Positions 54,947 through 63,852 of a stretch of 64,000 nt of DNA are shown here, in pieces; the stretch's first letter is position 1, and every line of letters begins with the position of its first letter. The stretch spans positions 20,763 through 84,762 of the forward strand of contig JAIYCG010000048.1 in assembly GCA_027488115.1 (NCBI GenBank), read 5' to 3'. Origin of the DNA: Comamonadaceae bacterium (GTDB taxonomy: Bacteria; Pseudomonadota; Gammaproteobacteria; Burkholderiales; Burkholderiaceae_C). Made by a program: the position numbers and the translations under genes. Below the pieces are notes generated by a model that worked only from the letters and a program-made list of their open reading frames with translations, ran no database searches and was not told where the DNA came from.

Positions 54947-55992
54947 ACGGTTACCCCGTTTCGGATGTACCAAGGACCGCCATTGCCCAAGCGCTGCTCA
55001 AAATATTCCGGCACCAACATTTGCACCGATGCGCCCATGACCAAGACGCCACCTGGCGCAATGGATCTAGCCAACATCGTTTGGACGGCCTTCTTGACGG
55101 TGTCATCAAAGTAAATCAATACATTGCGACAAAACACCAAGTCCATGCCCATGACGGGTGGGCGGCTGTTCATCAAATTGAAGCGCTCAAAGCGCACGCA
55201 ACTCTTAACCCAAGAACGTACCTTGTGGTAACGAACACCTGGCATGGCATTAGAAGGCGCCATTTCCACGTCATCAAACATAGCACGCCAGTGAGCAGGC
55301 AAATTGCGGAACGAGCCCATGCCCAATTCTCCATACACACCTTCGCGCGCTGTTCGCAGTGCCTGATTGGACACATCACTGCCCATGACAAACAAGGACC
55401 AGCCTTGCTCCAACACCACTTGTCCATCAAGCTGCTGCCTGGCTTTGCCGGCTTTTTCCAAACCGCGCAAACACATGTAGGCCAAGTCATAGACCTCTTC
55501 GCCGGTAGAACTGGCGCCAGACCAAACTTGCAATTGACGGTGCTTTTCTCGCGATGCGATGAGATTGGGCAAGATGTCTTTTCCAACCATCTCCATTAAA
55601 TCGGGATCTCGGCAAAAGTAGGTTTCGTGAACAGTCAAGTTTTCAACCAAGGATTGCCACTCTGGATGCTCAGAAGAACAAGTCCCCATAGAGTTGACCC
55701 AGTCACGCAAGATGTTGATGGGCATTTCTTTCAAAATTCGCACCAATTTGCGTTCTACCAAAGTGCCTGGTTTGATGCCAAAGCGAGACTCAACACCCAG
55801 CATCAGCTGATTCACAAGTCCGAGTTGAATAGCGCTGTCAGAACGCTCTTTGGGACTGGCAACAGGCTCTGTCCGATGGACAGAATTGGAAACACTGGAA
55901 GTTGAATTGCCAAGAGCAGCAGTATTCCCGCGCGCATTTTTTACGGCTGTATTCATCTGCGCAAGCAGATCGTTCATTTTTTCTTTAGTCAA
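54943..55992 (-). CDS. cheR: Chemoreceptor glutamate methyltransferase CheR
   Basis: SAM-dependent methyltransferase for chemoreceptor glutamates, 349 residues. Motifs are NLTVHETYFCRDPDLMEM, VWSGASSTGEEVYDLAYM for SAM binding and DLVFCRNVLIYFDDTVKKAV. A low-complexity serine/asparagine-rich N-terminal extension of about 70 residues precedes the usual CheR fold. TTG at 55992 was taken because AAGGA lies five bases upstream; ATG at 55977 (MNDLLAQMN) is the alternative. It overlaps cheB by four bases and lies 15 bases after the triple-CheW gene. No tetratricopeptide extension or receptor-binding pentapeptide partner is seen. Confidence 0.94.
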   Translation of the reverse strand: MTKEKMNDLLAQMNTAVKNARGNTAALGNSTSSVSNSVHRTEPVASPKERSDSAIQLGLVNQLMLGVESRFGIKPGTLVERKLVRILKEMPINILRDWVNSMGTCSSEHPEWQSLVENLTVHETYFCRDPDLMEMVGKDILPNLIASREKHRQLQVWSGASSTGEEVYDLAYMCLRGLEKAGKARQQLDGQVVLEQGWSLFVMGSDVSNQALRTAREGVYGELGMGSFRNLPAHWRAMFDDVEMAPSNAMPGVRYHKVRSWVKSCVRFERFNLMNSRPPVMGMDLVFCRNVLIYFDDTVKKAVQTMLARSIAPGGVLVMGASVQMLVPEYFEQRLGNGGPWYIRNGVTV

Positions 55993-56007
55993 GTTTATCC
56001 TTCAGAT

Positions 56008-57390
56008 CTAAGCGGCCCTGGCCAGGGGCTCGAGGGACAGCAAGGAAACCAACTCGCCATCTAAACGACCAACTTCGGTCAAATAATCATTTTGGTTGGT
56101 GCGAACAGGCGTGATGTCTTTTTCAGCAATTTCAATCACACGGTCGACCTTGTCAACCACCAAAGCCCAAGGTGCACCCTGAATTCGCACCACCACATAG
56201 GCAGATGTGTCGCCGGCAGTTACACCTAGCATGTCCCTCATGTCTAGGACTGGCGCGACCTCGCCCTTGATTTGAACCACACCTGCTAAGGTGTCATCCC
56301 CTTCAGGCAGGTTGACCGCTACACCGTATTCTTCTACCCGGTCCACCAAAGACAATGGCAATGCACAACGTTCTCCGCCTAAACGGAATGACAACAAACG
56401 GCGAACCGATTTCAACTCTTGCTCTGTGACACCAGCCATGTCGACTCCGTGTTGACTCAAATAACGGCGGAAGATGGCCATGCTTTCGGCCGAAATCAAA
56501 CCACCAATGGAAACCAAACCCGTCATCCGACTTTCGGAAACATCCATGCCAGGCAGGTACCCTTCTAGCTGCGCGTCGCCACCTGAAATGGCTTGTAAGT
56601 TGTCTTTTTCGTAACGCTCAATGCCCACTATGTCAGCCACAGCAATACCGACCTTGGCGCCGTCTACAGCAACAACCAAGACAAATTTAGGTGTGGTTTT
56701 TTGTTTGCATTGAAGCAACTCAGTCAAAGACAAGACCAACAAGGCCATTCCGCGAAGTTGCATCAGGCCTTGCACTTCAGGGCCGGCACCCGGCAATGCA
56801 GTCAGGTGCTTAATTTCAACAATTTCCAAAACATCGTCCATGTGAAACGCATAAGTTTCATGACCGTCTTGAACCGTCACAGTCGGTAAATCATTTTTAG
56901 AAATTTCTGCTGCCCTGGCTGCTTCTGAGGCATCTACCTGCCCCAACAAGCCACTGCCGCCTTCTGGTACGCCTTCAGGCTCCATGTTTTGCAAACCTAG
57001 CACCGATTCATTGAGCAACAAAACCATGCCATCGGGCAACAGAAACTCGCCTCGAACCAATGCCTTATCGTCTGCCTCATCATAAAAATTGATGTCTGCA
57101 GGCTCAACGCTGATTTTATTAAAGACCCGATCGACCTGAACCACCACCGTGTCTTCTCGAGCAGAGACTACCAATAAATTACCGTTTGGATCTGCTGACC
57201 GTTCTCCAAACCCCAAGCGAGCCGCCAAATCAACTTTCAGGTAGACGGCCCCCGCGACATTCACCAGGCCCTCAACATCGGCAGGCGCATAGGGTAGCGG
57301 TGTCACTGGCAGTGCATCCAGGACCTTGCTGACTCCAATGGCTGAAAAAGCGAATCGCCCCTTGCCAACTTCAAAAAGAACCAGTTCCAT
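56008..57390 (-). CDS. Triple CheW-domain coupling protein
   Basis: Scaffold protein of 460 residues built from three CheW-like domains, where classical CheW has one of about 150. Domain 1 (about 1-135) has PLPYAPADVEGLVNVAGAVY and LKVDLAARLG; domain 2 (about 165-300) has TALPGAGPEVQGLMQLRGMA and LLVLSLTELL; domain 3 (about 325-460) has DDTLAGVVQIKGEVAPVLDM and VDKVDRVIEIAEKDITPV. Each shows the G-x-x-x-hRG/KG-x-x-x-P/L-hh-x-hD core. A multi-domain coupler could link several receptors and kinases or change array geometry. It sits between the methyl-accepting protein and cheR with short gaps. Confidence 0.9.
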   Translation of the reverse strand: MELVLFEVGKGRFAFSAIGVSKVLDALPVTPLPYAPADVEGLVNVAGAVYLKVDLAARLGFGERSADPNGNLLVVSAREDTVVVQVDRVFNKISVEPADINFYDEADDKALVRGEFLLPDGMVLLLNESVLGLQNMEPEGVPEGGSGLLGQVDASEAARAAEISKNDLPTVTVQDGHETYAFHMDDVLEIVEIKHLTALPGAGPEVQGLMQLRGMALLVLSLTELLQCKQKTTPKFVLVVAVDGAKVGIAVADIVGIERYEKDNLQAISGGDAQLEGYLPGMDVSESRMTGLVSIGGLISAESMAIFRRYLSQHGVDMAGVTEQELKSVRRLLSFRLGGERCALPLSLVDRVEEYGVAVNLPEGDDTLAGVVQIKGEVAPVLDMRDMLGVTAGDTSAYVVVRIQGAPWALVVDKVDRVIEIAEKDITPVRTNQNDYLTEVGRLDGELVSLLSLEPLARAA

Positions 57391-57401
57391 GTCGTATTCC
57401 G

Positions 57402-58904
57402 TCAGATCTTAAATTTATCTATTTCGCGGCGTGTGGAGTCAGCCACCTTGGACAACTCGATCATGCTGGCTGCCAATTCTTCTGAGGCAGAAGAATTGGT
57501 ATGGGCAATTTTTTCCAAATTGGAAACACTGTTGTTGATCTCTTCCATGGTCTTCGTTTGCTCTTCTACCGCAGCCGAGATTCGCTGCAACATGCCGTCC
57601 GTTTGAGAAGAGCTTTGAACAATTCGTTCCATGTCACTGCTAACTTCCCGCACGGCCAAAACCGCACGGTTGGCTTCAGATACAGCCTGCTGAATGAGCA
57701 ACGTAATTTCTTTGGTACTGTCTGCGCTGCTGGCGGCCAATTTGCCAACTTCATCGGCCACCACCGCAAAGCCTTTGCCGTGCTCACCCGCGCGTGCTGC
57801 TTCAATGGCCGCATTGAGTGACAACAAATTGGTTTTGTTGGCAATCTTTTCGATCACATCTGTGATCTTGTTGATTTTTTCTGAATTGCGCGCAATGCCA
57901 TTCACCACTTCAACCATCTGTTCCATTTTGGCGCGGCCCACATTCACGATGTTGGCAGATTCTTTCGCTTGCATGCTGGCAGATTCTGTGCTCTTTGAAA
58001 TATCGTTCACAGCGCTAGATGTTTGGCGAATGGAGGTCACAACCTCGCTGATGTAATGCGTTTGGCTTTGAGCACCATCTGCCAATTGACCAATGGCCGT
58101 GCTAGTGTCGCTGGCAGCACCCGCGACTTGCTGAGCATTTTCGCCAATATTTCGCATGGCACTGGCCAAAGCATCTAGAGACCGGTTGATGTCTTCCTTG
58201 AGTTTCCCCAGACTGCCTTGACCCGTGGCATGCACACGTCGGGTCAAATCACCTCTGACCATGGCATCCATCACTTGAACAACTTCGCTCAAGACTTTGT
58301 TCAAGGAGCCAATGGCCAATTGGGCATTCTCAATGATCAGTTTGAACTCGCCTTGATCCTTGGAAGCGTCTAGACGCAAGGAAAAATCACCATTGGCCAT
58401 GCCAGACATGGCTGTACGCAAAGATTGAACGGTTCTGGCAACATTGGTTTGCGCATCTGCAATTTTGTGCAATATTTGGGGGTAGATGCCCTTCAAACCA
58501 GCAGGCTGGGGCTGACGTGAAAAATTACCCGCACTCATGCGGGTGACGACCGTGAGAGATTCTCTAAATACAGCCTCTACTTGGTCAAGGACCTCGTTCA
58601 AGCTTTGAGCACACTCAGACAAAGGACCATTGCCTTTGATGTTGGTGACGCGGGGCTCTAATGCGCCATTGGCGGCACCCCGCAAAACTGCTTTCATTTT
58701 AAGAAGGAGAAGTTCTTCATTGCGCTGGCCACGAACAGACAAAATCAAGACCAACACAACCATAACGGCCAGTCCAATGGCGAAGTTGGACACACTGTTC
58801 AGCAGCAAAGAGGCCACTGCCAAAGCAGCCAATAGAGCTTGCAACCACAAGCCCTTCGCGGGGCTCAACTCAAGCCGACTGAAGAGAGAGAACAAACTGT
58901 TCAT
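57402..58904 (-). CDS. Poly-HAMP methyl-accepting chemotaxis protein without a periplasmic domain
   Basis: Chemoreceptor of 500 residues. Two hydrophobic segments lie close together ([20 protein letters not shown] and [15 protein letters not shown]) with only a few residues between, so there is no room for a periplasmic sensor. A series of about four HAMP-like modules follows, seen by repeats such as [26 protein letters not shown] and [14 protein letters not shown]. The signalling hairpin carries [20 protein letters not shown] and [11 protein letters not shown]. It ends in RREIDKFKI, without a CheR-binding pentapeptide. The first 35 bases overlap the end of the Aer-like PAS gene, a strong hint of functional pairing. 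Confidence 0.93.
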   Translation of the reverse strand: MNSLFSLFSRLELSPAKGLWLQALLAALAVASLLLNSVSNFAIGLAVMVVLVLILSVRGQRNEELLLLKMKAVLRGAANGALEPRVTNIKGNGPLSECAQSLNEVLDQVEAVFRESLTVVTRMSAGNFSRQPQPAGLKGIYPQILHKIADAQTNVARTVQSLRTAMSGMANGDFSLRLDASKDQGEFKLIIENAQLAIGSLNKVLSEVVQVMDAMVRGDLTRRVHATGQGSLGKLKEDINRSLDALASAMRNIGENAQQVAGAASDTSTAIGQLADGAQSQTHYISEVVTSIRQTSSAVNDISKSTESASMQAKESANIVNVGRAKMEQMVEVVNGIARNSEKINKITDVIEKIANKTNLLSLNAAIEAARAGEHGKGFAVVADEVGKLAASSADSTKEITLLIQQAVSEANRAVLAVREVSSDMERIVQSSSQTDGMLQRISAAVEEQTKTMEEINNSVSNLEKIAHTNSSASEELAASMIELSKVADSTRREIDKFKI

Positions 58905-59400
58905 AGCTCATACCTTTTTCATTCAAATACTGGTGCATCAAACGCGTTGATGCGTCAATGGCATCACGCGTGCCAACACGTCGCTCTTCTTCTAAGAGTT
59001 TGCGATACAAATCAACTATCACTGGAATGGCTCTGGCATGGGGCTTGCGGCGAACAGAGTAATAACCTAAAACTTGCCCCGACTCATCCACAGAGGGTGT
59101 GATGTTGGCAATCACCCAATAAAAGCTGCCATCTTTGCAAATATTTTTAACATAAGCAAAGATTTCTTTGCCCTCCTGAATACTGCCCCATAACATTTTA
59201 AAGATAGCGCGAGGCATGTCAGGATGGCGAATGACGTTGTGCTGAATGCCCAAAATTTCATGCTCTTCAAAGCCAGAAAATTGAATGAACGTTTGATTGC
59301 CGTACGTAATTCGCCCCTTCAAGTCGGTCTTAGACACGATGAAGTCATCTTCTCTCATCACAATTTCTTTGTCCGTTGGGACAATGTCTCTTAGGCCCAT
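58870..59400 (-). CDS. Stand-alone Aer-like PAS domain protein
   Basis: Protein of 176 residues with one PAS domain close to the FAD-binding PAS of the aerotaxis receptor Aer. Shared patterns are [20 protein letters not shown], the [18 protein letters not shown] segment, [19 protein letters not shown] and [10 protein letters not shown]. In Aer the same domain is fused to a membrane receptor; here the protein ends after a helical tail and the receptor is encoded next, overlapping by 35 bases. ATG 59400 follows AGGAG and was preferred to a TTG at 59424. Binding of FAD is expected from family likeness but is not shown. Confidence 0.88.
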   Translation of the reverse strand: MGLRDIVPTDKEIVMREDDFIVSKTDLKGRITYGNQTFIQFSGFEEHEILGIQHNVIRHPDMPRAIFKMLWGSIQEGKEIFAYVKNICKDGSFYWVIANITPSVDESGQVLGYYSVRRKPHARAIPVIVDLYRKLLEEERRVGTRDAIDASTRLMHQYLNEKGMSYEQFVLSLQSA

Positions 59401-59469
59401 GCTTGCTTGCTCCTGTTCATGCAATTTGAGGCGGATAGATTGAATAGTTTGGCTGTTTGTGTCATGACA

Positions 59470-60648
59470 TCAATTGGGAGTAGCCAGTCGAGGACCCACA
59501 AAAAATGTCTCTACCTGACCTAAACTTTTCACTTCGATCATGCCGCGCGCTTCTAGTTCAAACTTACCGGCCAACATGTCCGCCGTCGCAGAAGATACGT
59601 GGATTTTTCCGGGTTGCCCCGTCGACTCCATGCGACTTGCCACGTTCACTGTGTCGCCCCATAAATCGTAAGTAAATTTGCGAACCCCAATCACACCCGC
59701 CACGACAGGGCCACTGTGAATGCCAATGCGCATATTCAAGGCGCCATTGGTGCGCTCGTACAATTCTTTCAAAGCTTCGCACATGTCCATGGCCGCCATC
59801 ACTGTGGCCTCGGCATGGTCATCTCGGGCCTCAGGCACACCACCCGCCAACATGTAGCAATCGCCAATGGTTTTGATCTTTTCAAGTCCATGGCGCTCAG
59901 TGATTAAGTCGAATCGCGAGAAAAGATCGCCCAACATCTCAACCAAGGCTGTCGCAGTGATGGTTCGCGTCATCTTGGTAAAGCCCACCATGTCTGCAAA
60001 CAAGACACTCACAGAGGGGCAAGCATCGGCAATTCTGGCTTCTCCTGACTTCAGGCGTCCAGCAATCTTCTTGGGCAAAATGTTCAGTAGCAATTGCTCA
60101 GTTTTTTCCTGCTCCTGGCTGAGTTGCTCGTGTTGACGTTTAAGTTGGCGCATGCGCAAGGCGTTCTGATCGCGCAAATGCTTTTTATCAATGCAAGTGG
60201 TAACGCGTGCTTTGAGCAACACGGGGTTGAAAGGCTTGGGCAAATAATCTTCTGCGCCCAACTCAATACAACGCACAGCATCGTCAATGCCAGAACTGCC
60301 AGCTCCCCCAGAAATGACAATGACGGGAGGCCAAGCTTGGTAGGGCGTTTCGCGAATGACTTCGAGCACCTCCATACCGCTCATGACAGGCATTTCCATG
60401 TCAAGCAACATGAGGTCAAAGGGCTCTCGCATCAAAATCTCAATGGCCTCCTTGCCATTGTTGGCTTCGCGAATATTCCGCAAGCCGACAGCTTCCAAGG
60501 AACGACGCAAGCCCATGCGCAACATGACACTGTCATCCACCAGCAAGACGTTGGCACTTTCCAAGCCTTTACGGCCAGTGGCGGCCGCTTCAATGGCTAG
60601 CTCAGAATTGTCTGAATCAGAAGAGAAGTTTAAATTCAACGAGGACAT
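59470..60648 (-). CDS. Response regulator with class III adenylate cyclase output
   Basis: Two-domain signalling enzyme of 392 residues. The receiver (about 35-155) has VLLVDDSVMLRMGLRRSL, the aspartate in MLLDMEMPVMSGMEVL and lysine in DYLPKPFNP. A coiled helix with HEQLSQEQEKTEQLLLNILP links to a class III cyclase. Metal-binding aspartates are in VLFADMVGFTKM and KTIGDCYMLAGG; EKIKTIGD has the purine-selecting lysine and TYDLWGDTVNVASRMES the aspartate plus the asparagine and arginine of the transition state. These residues predict ATP, not GTP, as substrate and an active homodimer. It lies between a receiver gene (22 bp) and the PAS gene (69 bp). Confidence 0.93.
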   Translation of the reverse strand: MSSLNLNFSSDSDNSELAIEAAATGRKGLESANVLLVDDSVMLRMGLRRSLEAVGLRNIREANNGKEAIEILMREPFDLMLLDMEMPVMSGMEVLEVIRETPYQAWPPVIVISGGAGSSGIDDAVRCIELGAEDYLPKPFNPVLLKARVTTCIDKKHLRDQNALRMRQLKRQHEQLSQEQEKTEQLLLNILPKKIAGRLKSGEARIADACPSVSVLFADMVGFTKMTRTITATALVEMLGDLFSRFDLITERHGLEKIKTIGDCYMLAGGVPEARDDHAEATVMAAMDMCEALKELYERTNGALNMRIGIHSGPVVAGVIGVRKFTYDLWGDTVNVASRMESTGQPGKIHVSSATADMLAGKFELEARGMIEVKSLGQVETFFVGPRLATPN

Positions 60649-60670
60649 CTAGGGAAGATTCGGTGAGACA

Positions 60671-61045
60671 TCAGGCTGACAACAGACTCTTCACTTTTTC
60701 AATCAATTGCTTGGCTGTAAAAGGCTTGGTCAGACTGGCATTGGCGCCCGACAAGAGGGCTGAATCTAAGCCAAAACGTGCACTGACCACGCGGCTTCCG
60801 CCTGAGATGGTCAAAATTGGTACGTCTGGGAACATTTCGCGCAATTTGGTCACGAAATCTACGCCGTCCATATTGGGCATGACGATGTCAGATATGACCA
60901 AGTCAACCTTCTCAGCCAGCGCAAATTGACGCAAAGCTTCTTGACCATCAGGCGCTTCAATGACTGAAAAACCGTTCATTTCCAATATTTCACGCACCCC
61001 TTCACGCAGCAAGTCTTCGTCATCTACCAAGAGAATTGTCGCCAT
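60671..61045 (-). CDS. Single-domain response regulator (CheY-like)
   Basis: Receiver of 124 residues, first gene of the leftward chemosensory operon. VDDEDLLREGVREILEMNGF, the aspartate in LVISDIVMPNMDGVDFV and the lysine in ASLTKPFTAKQL are all present. With no output domain it may act on a motor, on another protein or as a phosphate buffer. It follows AAGG at good spacing. The large AT-rich region upstream separates it from the divergent chemoreceptor gene. Confidence 0.92.
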   Translation of the reverse strand: MATILLVDDEDLLREGVREILEMNGFSVIEAPDGQEALRQFALAEKVDLVISDIVMPNMDGVDFVTKLREMFPDVPILTISGGSRVVSARFGLDSALLSGANASLTKPFTAKQLIEKVKSLLSA

Positions 61046-61352
61046 GAGCTACCTTTTTAAGTATTTTTGAGTACAAAATTTAAATACAAATTTTTGCTAG
61101 TTTACAGATTAGATCACAAGTACTTGTCAGAATTGACTGAAACGGATCTTCCTATTCCATATTGTTACAGAGCATTTAAATTGGTTAATTTAGAGATTTT
61201 TGTTTTAGTACCAAATGAAATACCAAGATTTAATTGTTTCGTCATTTTTCTTTTGAAATTAATCAGGATTAACACCAAAGGAACAATTACATAAAAAGCT
61301 ACAAAACTGATACACAATACCCTCATTTAAGAATTAGCTTAAAGGAATAGTG
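61046..61352. other. AT-rich divergent intergenic region between receiver and chemoreceptor genes
   Basis: The 307 bases hold no convincing gene and are clearly richer in A and T than the coding sequence on both sides. A perfect 12-bp palindrome ACAAGTACTTGT lies at 61116-61127. Divergent promoters for the operon and for the receptor gene must be here, but no confident sigma-70 or FliA-type promoter could be named. Confidence 0.6.
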
Positions 61353-63296
61353 GTGTTGAAAAATTTAAACGTCGCCAAGCGCTTGATGATCCTTGTGGCC
61401 TTGCTAGGTGCACTGTCCATTTTAATTGGTGTCAATGGTTTGAGAAACATGGCTCAAGTGTTGGCCAGTATGCAAACCGTTTATGACGACCGAGTTGTTC
61501 CTTTGCGCGACTTGAAGGTCATTGCGGACATGTACGCGGTCAACATTGTTGACGCCTCTCACAAAGTTCGCAACGGCAACATCACTTGGCAAGAAGGCCG
61601 CAAAAACCTCGATGACGCTGAAAAAGTGATTGCCGAAAAATGGCAAGCCTATAAAAACACGGTGTTGGTCCCTGAAGAAGAAGCCTTGGTCGCCGAAATT
61701 GAACCGATGTTCAAAACAACCAAGGTAGAGCTAGACAAACTGCGCGACATCATGAAGGCGGAAGACAAGCAAGCCATCGCCGAATTCACTGCCGGGCCGC
61801 TCTACCCTGCCATAGACCCCATCAGTGGCAAGTTTTCTGATTTGATCGAAGTGCAACTGAAGGTGGCCAAAGTTGAATACGAAGCCTCTACAGAAAACTA
61901 CAACAACAATCGTTTTTTCAGTATTGCGCTGATTCTGGTGGGATTGGCTTTAGGTATTACTTTTGCCTATTGGATTGTTAGATCAGTCAGCGAGCCTTTA
62001 GAAAAAGTTCGCAAAATGGTTCGTGAAGTGGCCAAAAGTTCAGACTTTTCCAAGCGAGTTAAAGTTGAAAGCACCGACGAAGTGGGCCAAACAGCGCAAG
62101 CTTTCAATGCCTTGTTAGAGTCTCAACAAAACGCCATCAAAGAAGTAAACAGTGCTGTGGCAGCCATGGCTCAAGGCAACTTTAGCAAACGTGTCGAATC
62201 CAATTTAGATGGCGATCTCAAAACGATGAAGGATGCTGTCAACGCCTCCGTCGACAGTATTCAATTGACCATTCAAGATTTGCGAAAAGTCATGGATGCC
62301 TTGTCTCAAGGCGATTTTTCAGTGCGTTCATCTGTTCATGTGCAAGGCGAATTCAAGCTCGCCATTGATCAAGCCACCTCTGCCATGGAATCCTTGGACG
62401 AGATGATTGGCGGCGTGGGCAGTGTCATGAGCCGCGTGGCGCGAGGCGACCTGACTCAGCGCGTGGTCGCTCAAGGTCGTGGCGATTTGTCTACCCTCAA
62501 GGACAATATCAATGATTCATTGGACTCAATGAGTCAAGCCCTTCGCGCCATTCACAGCAATACGCGTCAGGTAGCGACTGCAGCCAACGAAACCAGCAAT
62601 GCCATTGCTCAAATTTCGGATGGCGCCCAAAATCAAACACACGCCATTTCACAAGTGGCTGCAGCCGTTCGTCAAACGGCCACTTCTGTGGGCGATGTAT
62701 CTCGCAACACAAGTATTGCAAGCCAAAAATCGCAAGAGTCGATTGCCATCATGCGCGTAGGGATGCAAAAAATGACGGACATGGTTGATGTGGTCAACAG
62801 CATTGCCGTCAACTCAGACAAGATCAACAAGATCACGGAAGTGATTGAAAAGATTGCCAACAAAACCAACTTGCTGTCACTCAATGCCGCCATTGAAGCG
62901 GCCCGAGCCGGCGAACATGGCAAAGGCTTCTCTGTGGTGGCTGAGGAAGTCGGCAAACTTGCAGCCAACAGTGCCGAAAGCTCACAAGAAATTGCTCAAT
63001 TGGTTCAACAAGCCGTCACTGAAACCGCCAAGGCTGTGGCCACTGTGCGTGAAGTCAGTGAAGACATGGCCCGCATTGAACTGTCATCGCGCGAAACCGA
63101 TCAAATGCTGCAGCGTATTTCTGCTGCACTTGAACAGCAAAGCAGCGCTGCTGAGGAAATCAATGCCAACGTGTTCAATCTGGACCGAATTGCAAGCAGC
63201 AACGCTTCTGCCGCAGAAGAAATTACGGCCAGCGTGATTGAGCTGTCTAAGATTGCTGACGGCACCCGCCGTGAAGTTGAGAAGTTTTCAACCTAA
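61353..63296 (+). CDS. Methyl-accepting chemotaxis protein with periplasmic four-helix sensor and poly-HAMP
   Basis: Chemoreceptor of 647 residues. First membrane segment [20 protein letters not shown], a periplasmic helical domain to about residue 185 in the style of 4HB_MCP sensors, second segment [20 protein letters not shown], then about four HAMP-like modules ([48 protein letters not shown]). The signalling hairpin has [20 protein letters not shown]. It is a paralogue of the 57402-58904 receptor from the HAMP region onward. GTG 61353 was chosen because AGGA lies six bases before it; GTG 61350 and TTG 61356 are alternatives. Confidence 0.94.
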   Translation: MLKNLNVAKRLMILVALLGALSILIGVNGLRNMAQVLASMQTVYDDRVVPLRDLKVIADMYAVNIVDASHKVRNGNITWQEGRKNLDDAEKVIAEKWQAYKNTVLVPEEEALVAEIEPMFKTTKVELDKLRDIMKAEDKQAIAEFTAGPLYPAIDPISGKFSDLIEVQLKVAKVEYEASTENYNNNRFFSIALILVGLALGITFAYWIVRSVSEPLEKVRKMVREVAKSSDFSKRVKVESTDEVGQTAQAFNALLESQQNAIKEVNSAVAAMAQGNFSKRVESNLDGDLKTMKDAVNASVDSIQLTIQDLRKVMDALSQGDFSVRSSVHVQGEFKLAIDQATSAMESLDEMIGGVGSVMSRVARGDLTQRVVAQGRGDLSTLKDNINDSLDSMSQALRAIHSNTRQVATAANETSNAIAQISDGAQNQTHAISQVAAAVRQTATSVGDVSRNTSIASQKSQESIAIMRVGMQKMTDMVDVVNSIAVNSDKINKITEVIEKIANKTNLLSLNAAIEAARAGEHGKGFSVVAEEVGKLAANSAESSQEIAQLVQQAVTETAKAVATVREVSEDMARIELSSRETDQMLQRISAALEQQSSAAEEINANVFNLDRIASSNASAAEEITASVIELSKIADGTRREVEKFST

Positions 63297-63329
63297 TCAA
63301 TGACCTCCTTCCCCTTTAAAGAATTAGCA

Positions 63330-63797
63330 ATGATTTCTACCAAAAACTTTTTACCTGCAATGCTGATGATGGCTGCATTGATGGTGCCCTCAATGGGACA
63401 TGCAGCAGGAGAACGTGCAACCAAGTCAGAGGCAGAATCGATGGTCGCGAAGGGTGTTGCCGCCGTCAAGGCCAAAGGCGAAGCCGCCTATGCTGATATC
63501 ACAGCGCCTAGCAAAACATTTGTAGACCGTGATTTGTATTTGGTGGTGTATGACAACACTGGCAAGTGCTTGGCACATGGCCAAAATGCCAAGCAGGTAG
63601 GCAAGGACTTGATCTCCTTAAAAGACCCCGATGGCAAAGAATTTGTGAAAGAGCGTGTTGAATTGGCAAGTACCAAAGCTAAATTTTGGCAAGACTACAA
63701 ATTCACCGACCCATTGACCAAAACTGTGCAGCCTAAGCAAGCTTATTGCGAAAAATTGGGCAGCCTGATTATTTGCGGCGGTATTTACAAGCTGTAA
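63330..63797 (+). CDS. Secreted single-Cache-domain protein
   Basis: Small exported protein of 155 residues. The N-terminal MISTKNFLPAMLMMAALMVP with a GHAAGE cleavage region is a signal peptide. The mature part has the single-Cache pattern: a long helix with AESMVAKGVAAVKAKGEAAY, then YLVVYDNTGKCLAHGQNAKQ, VGKDLISLKDPDGKEFVKE, and a last sheet ending SLIICGGIYKL. There is no membrane anchor after the domain. Lying 33 bases after one chemoreceptor gene and 55 before another, it may be a ligand-binding or redox-active accessory of those receptors, which is inference. An upstream ATG at 63300 gives ten more residues. Confidence 0.85.
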   Translation: MISTKNFLPAMLMMAALMVPSMGHAAGERATKSEAESMVAKGVAAVKAKGEAAYADITAPSKTFVDRDLYLVVYDNTGKCLAHGQNAKQVGKDLISLKDPDGKEFVKERVELASTKAKFWQDYKFTDPLTKTVQPKQAYCEKLGSLIICGGIYKL

Positions 63798-63807
63798 ATT
63801 TGTTCAA

Positions 63808-63840
63808 GGCTAAGGTGCAATTTTACCTTGGCCAAATTTT
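63808..63840 (+). terminator. Hairpin between the Cache protein gene and the next chemoreceptor gene
   Basis: A nine-pair stem GGCTAAGGT/ACCTTGGCC (one G-U pair) with an eight-base loop is followed by AAATTTT. The weak T-run suggests partial termination or attenuation ahead of the downstream receptor gene. Confidence 0.4.
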
Positions 63841-63852
63841 CCAGGACCAGGT

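Noticed and set aside
50096..58904. Assignment as a Pil-Chp twitching system
   Set aside because: No pilG-pilH-pilI-pilJ order, no receiver at the end of CheA and no pilus genes nearby; presence of CheB with esterase and a cyclase does not fit.
59470..60648. Guanylate or diguanylate cyclase
   Set aside because: No GGDEF motif; the purine-selecting residues are lysine and aspartate as in adenylate cyclases.
61067..61294. A 75-codon open frame on the plus strand in the AT-rich intergenic region
   Set aside because: It needs a TTG start without a ribosome binding site, has composition expected from random AT-rich DNA and no recognisable motif.
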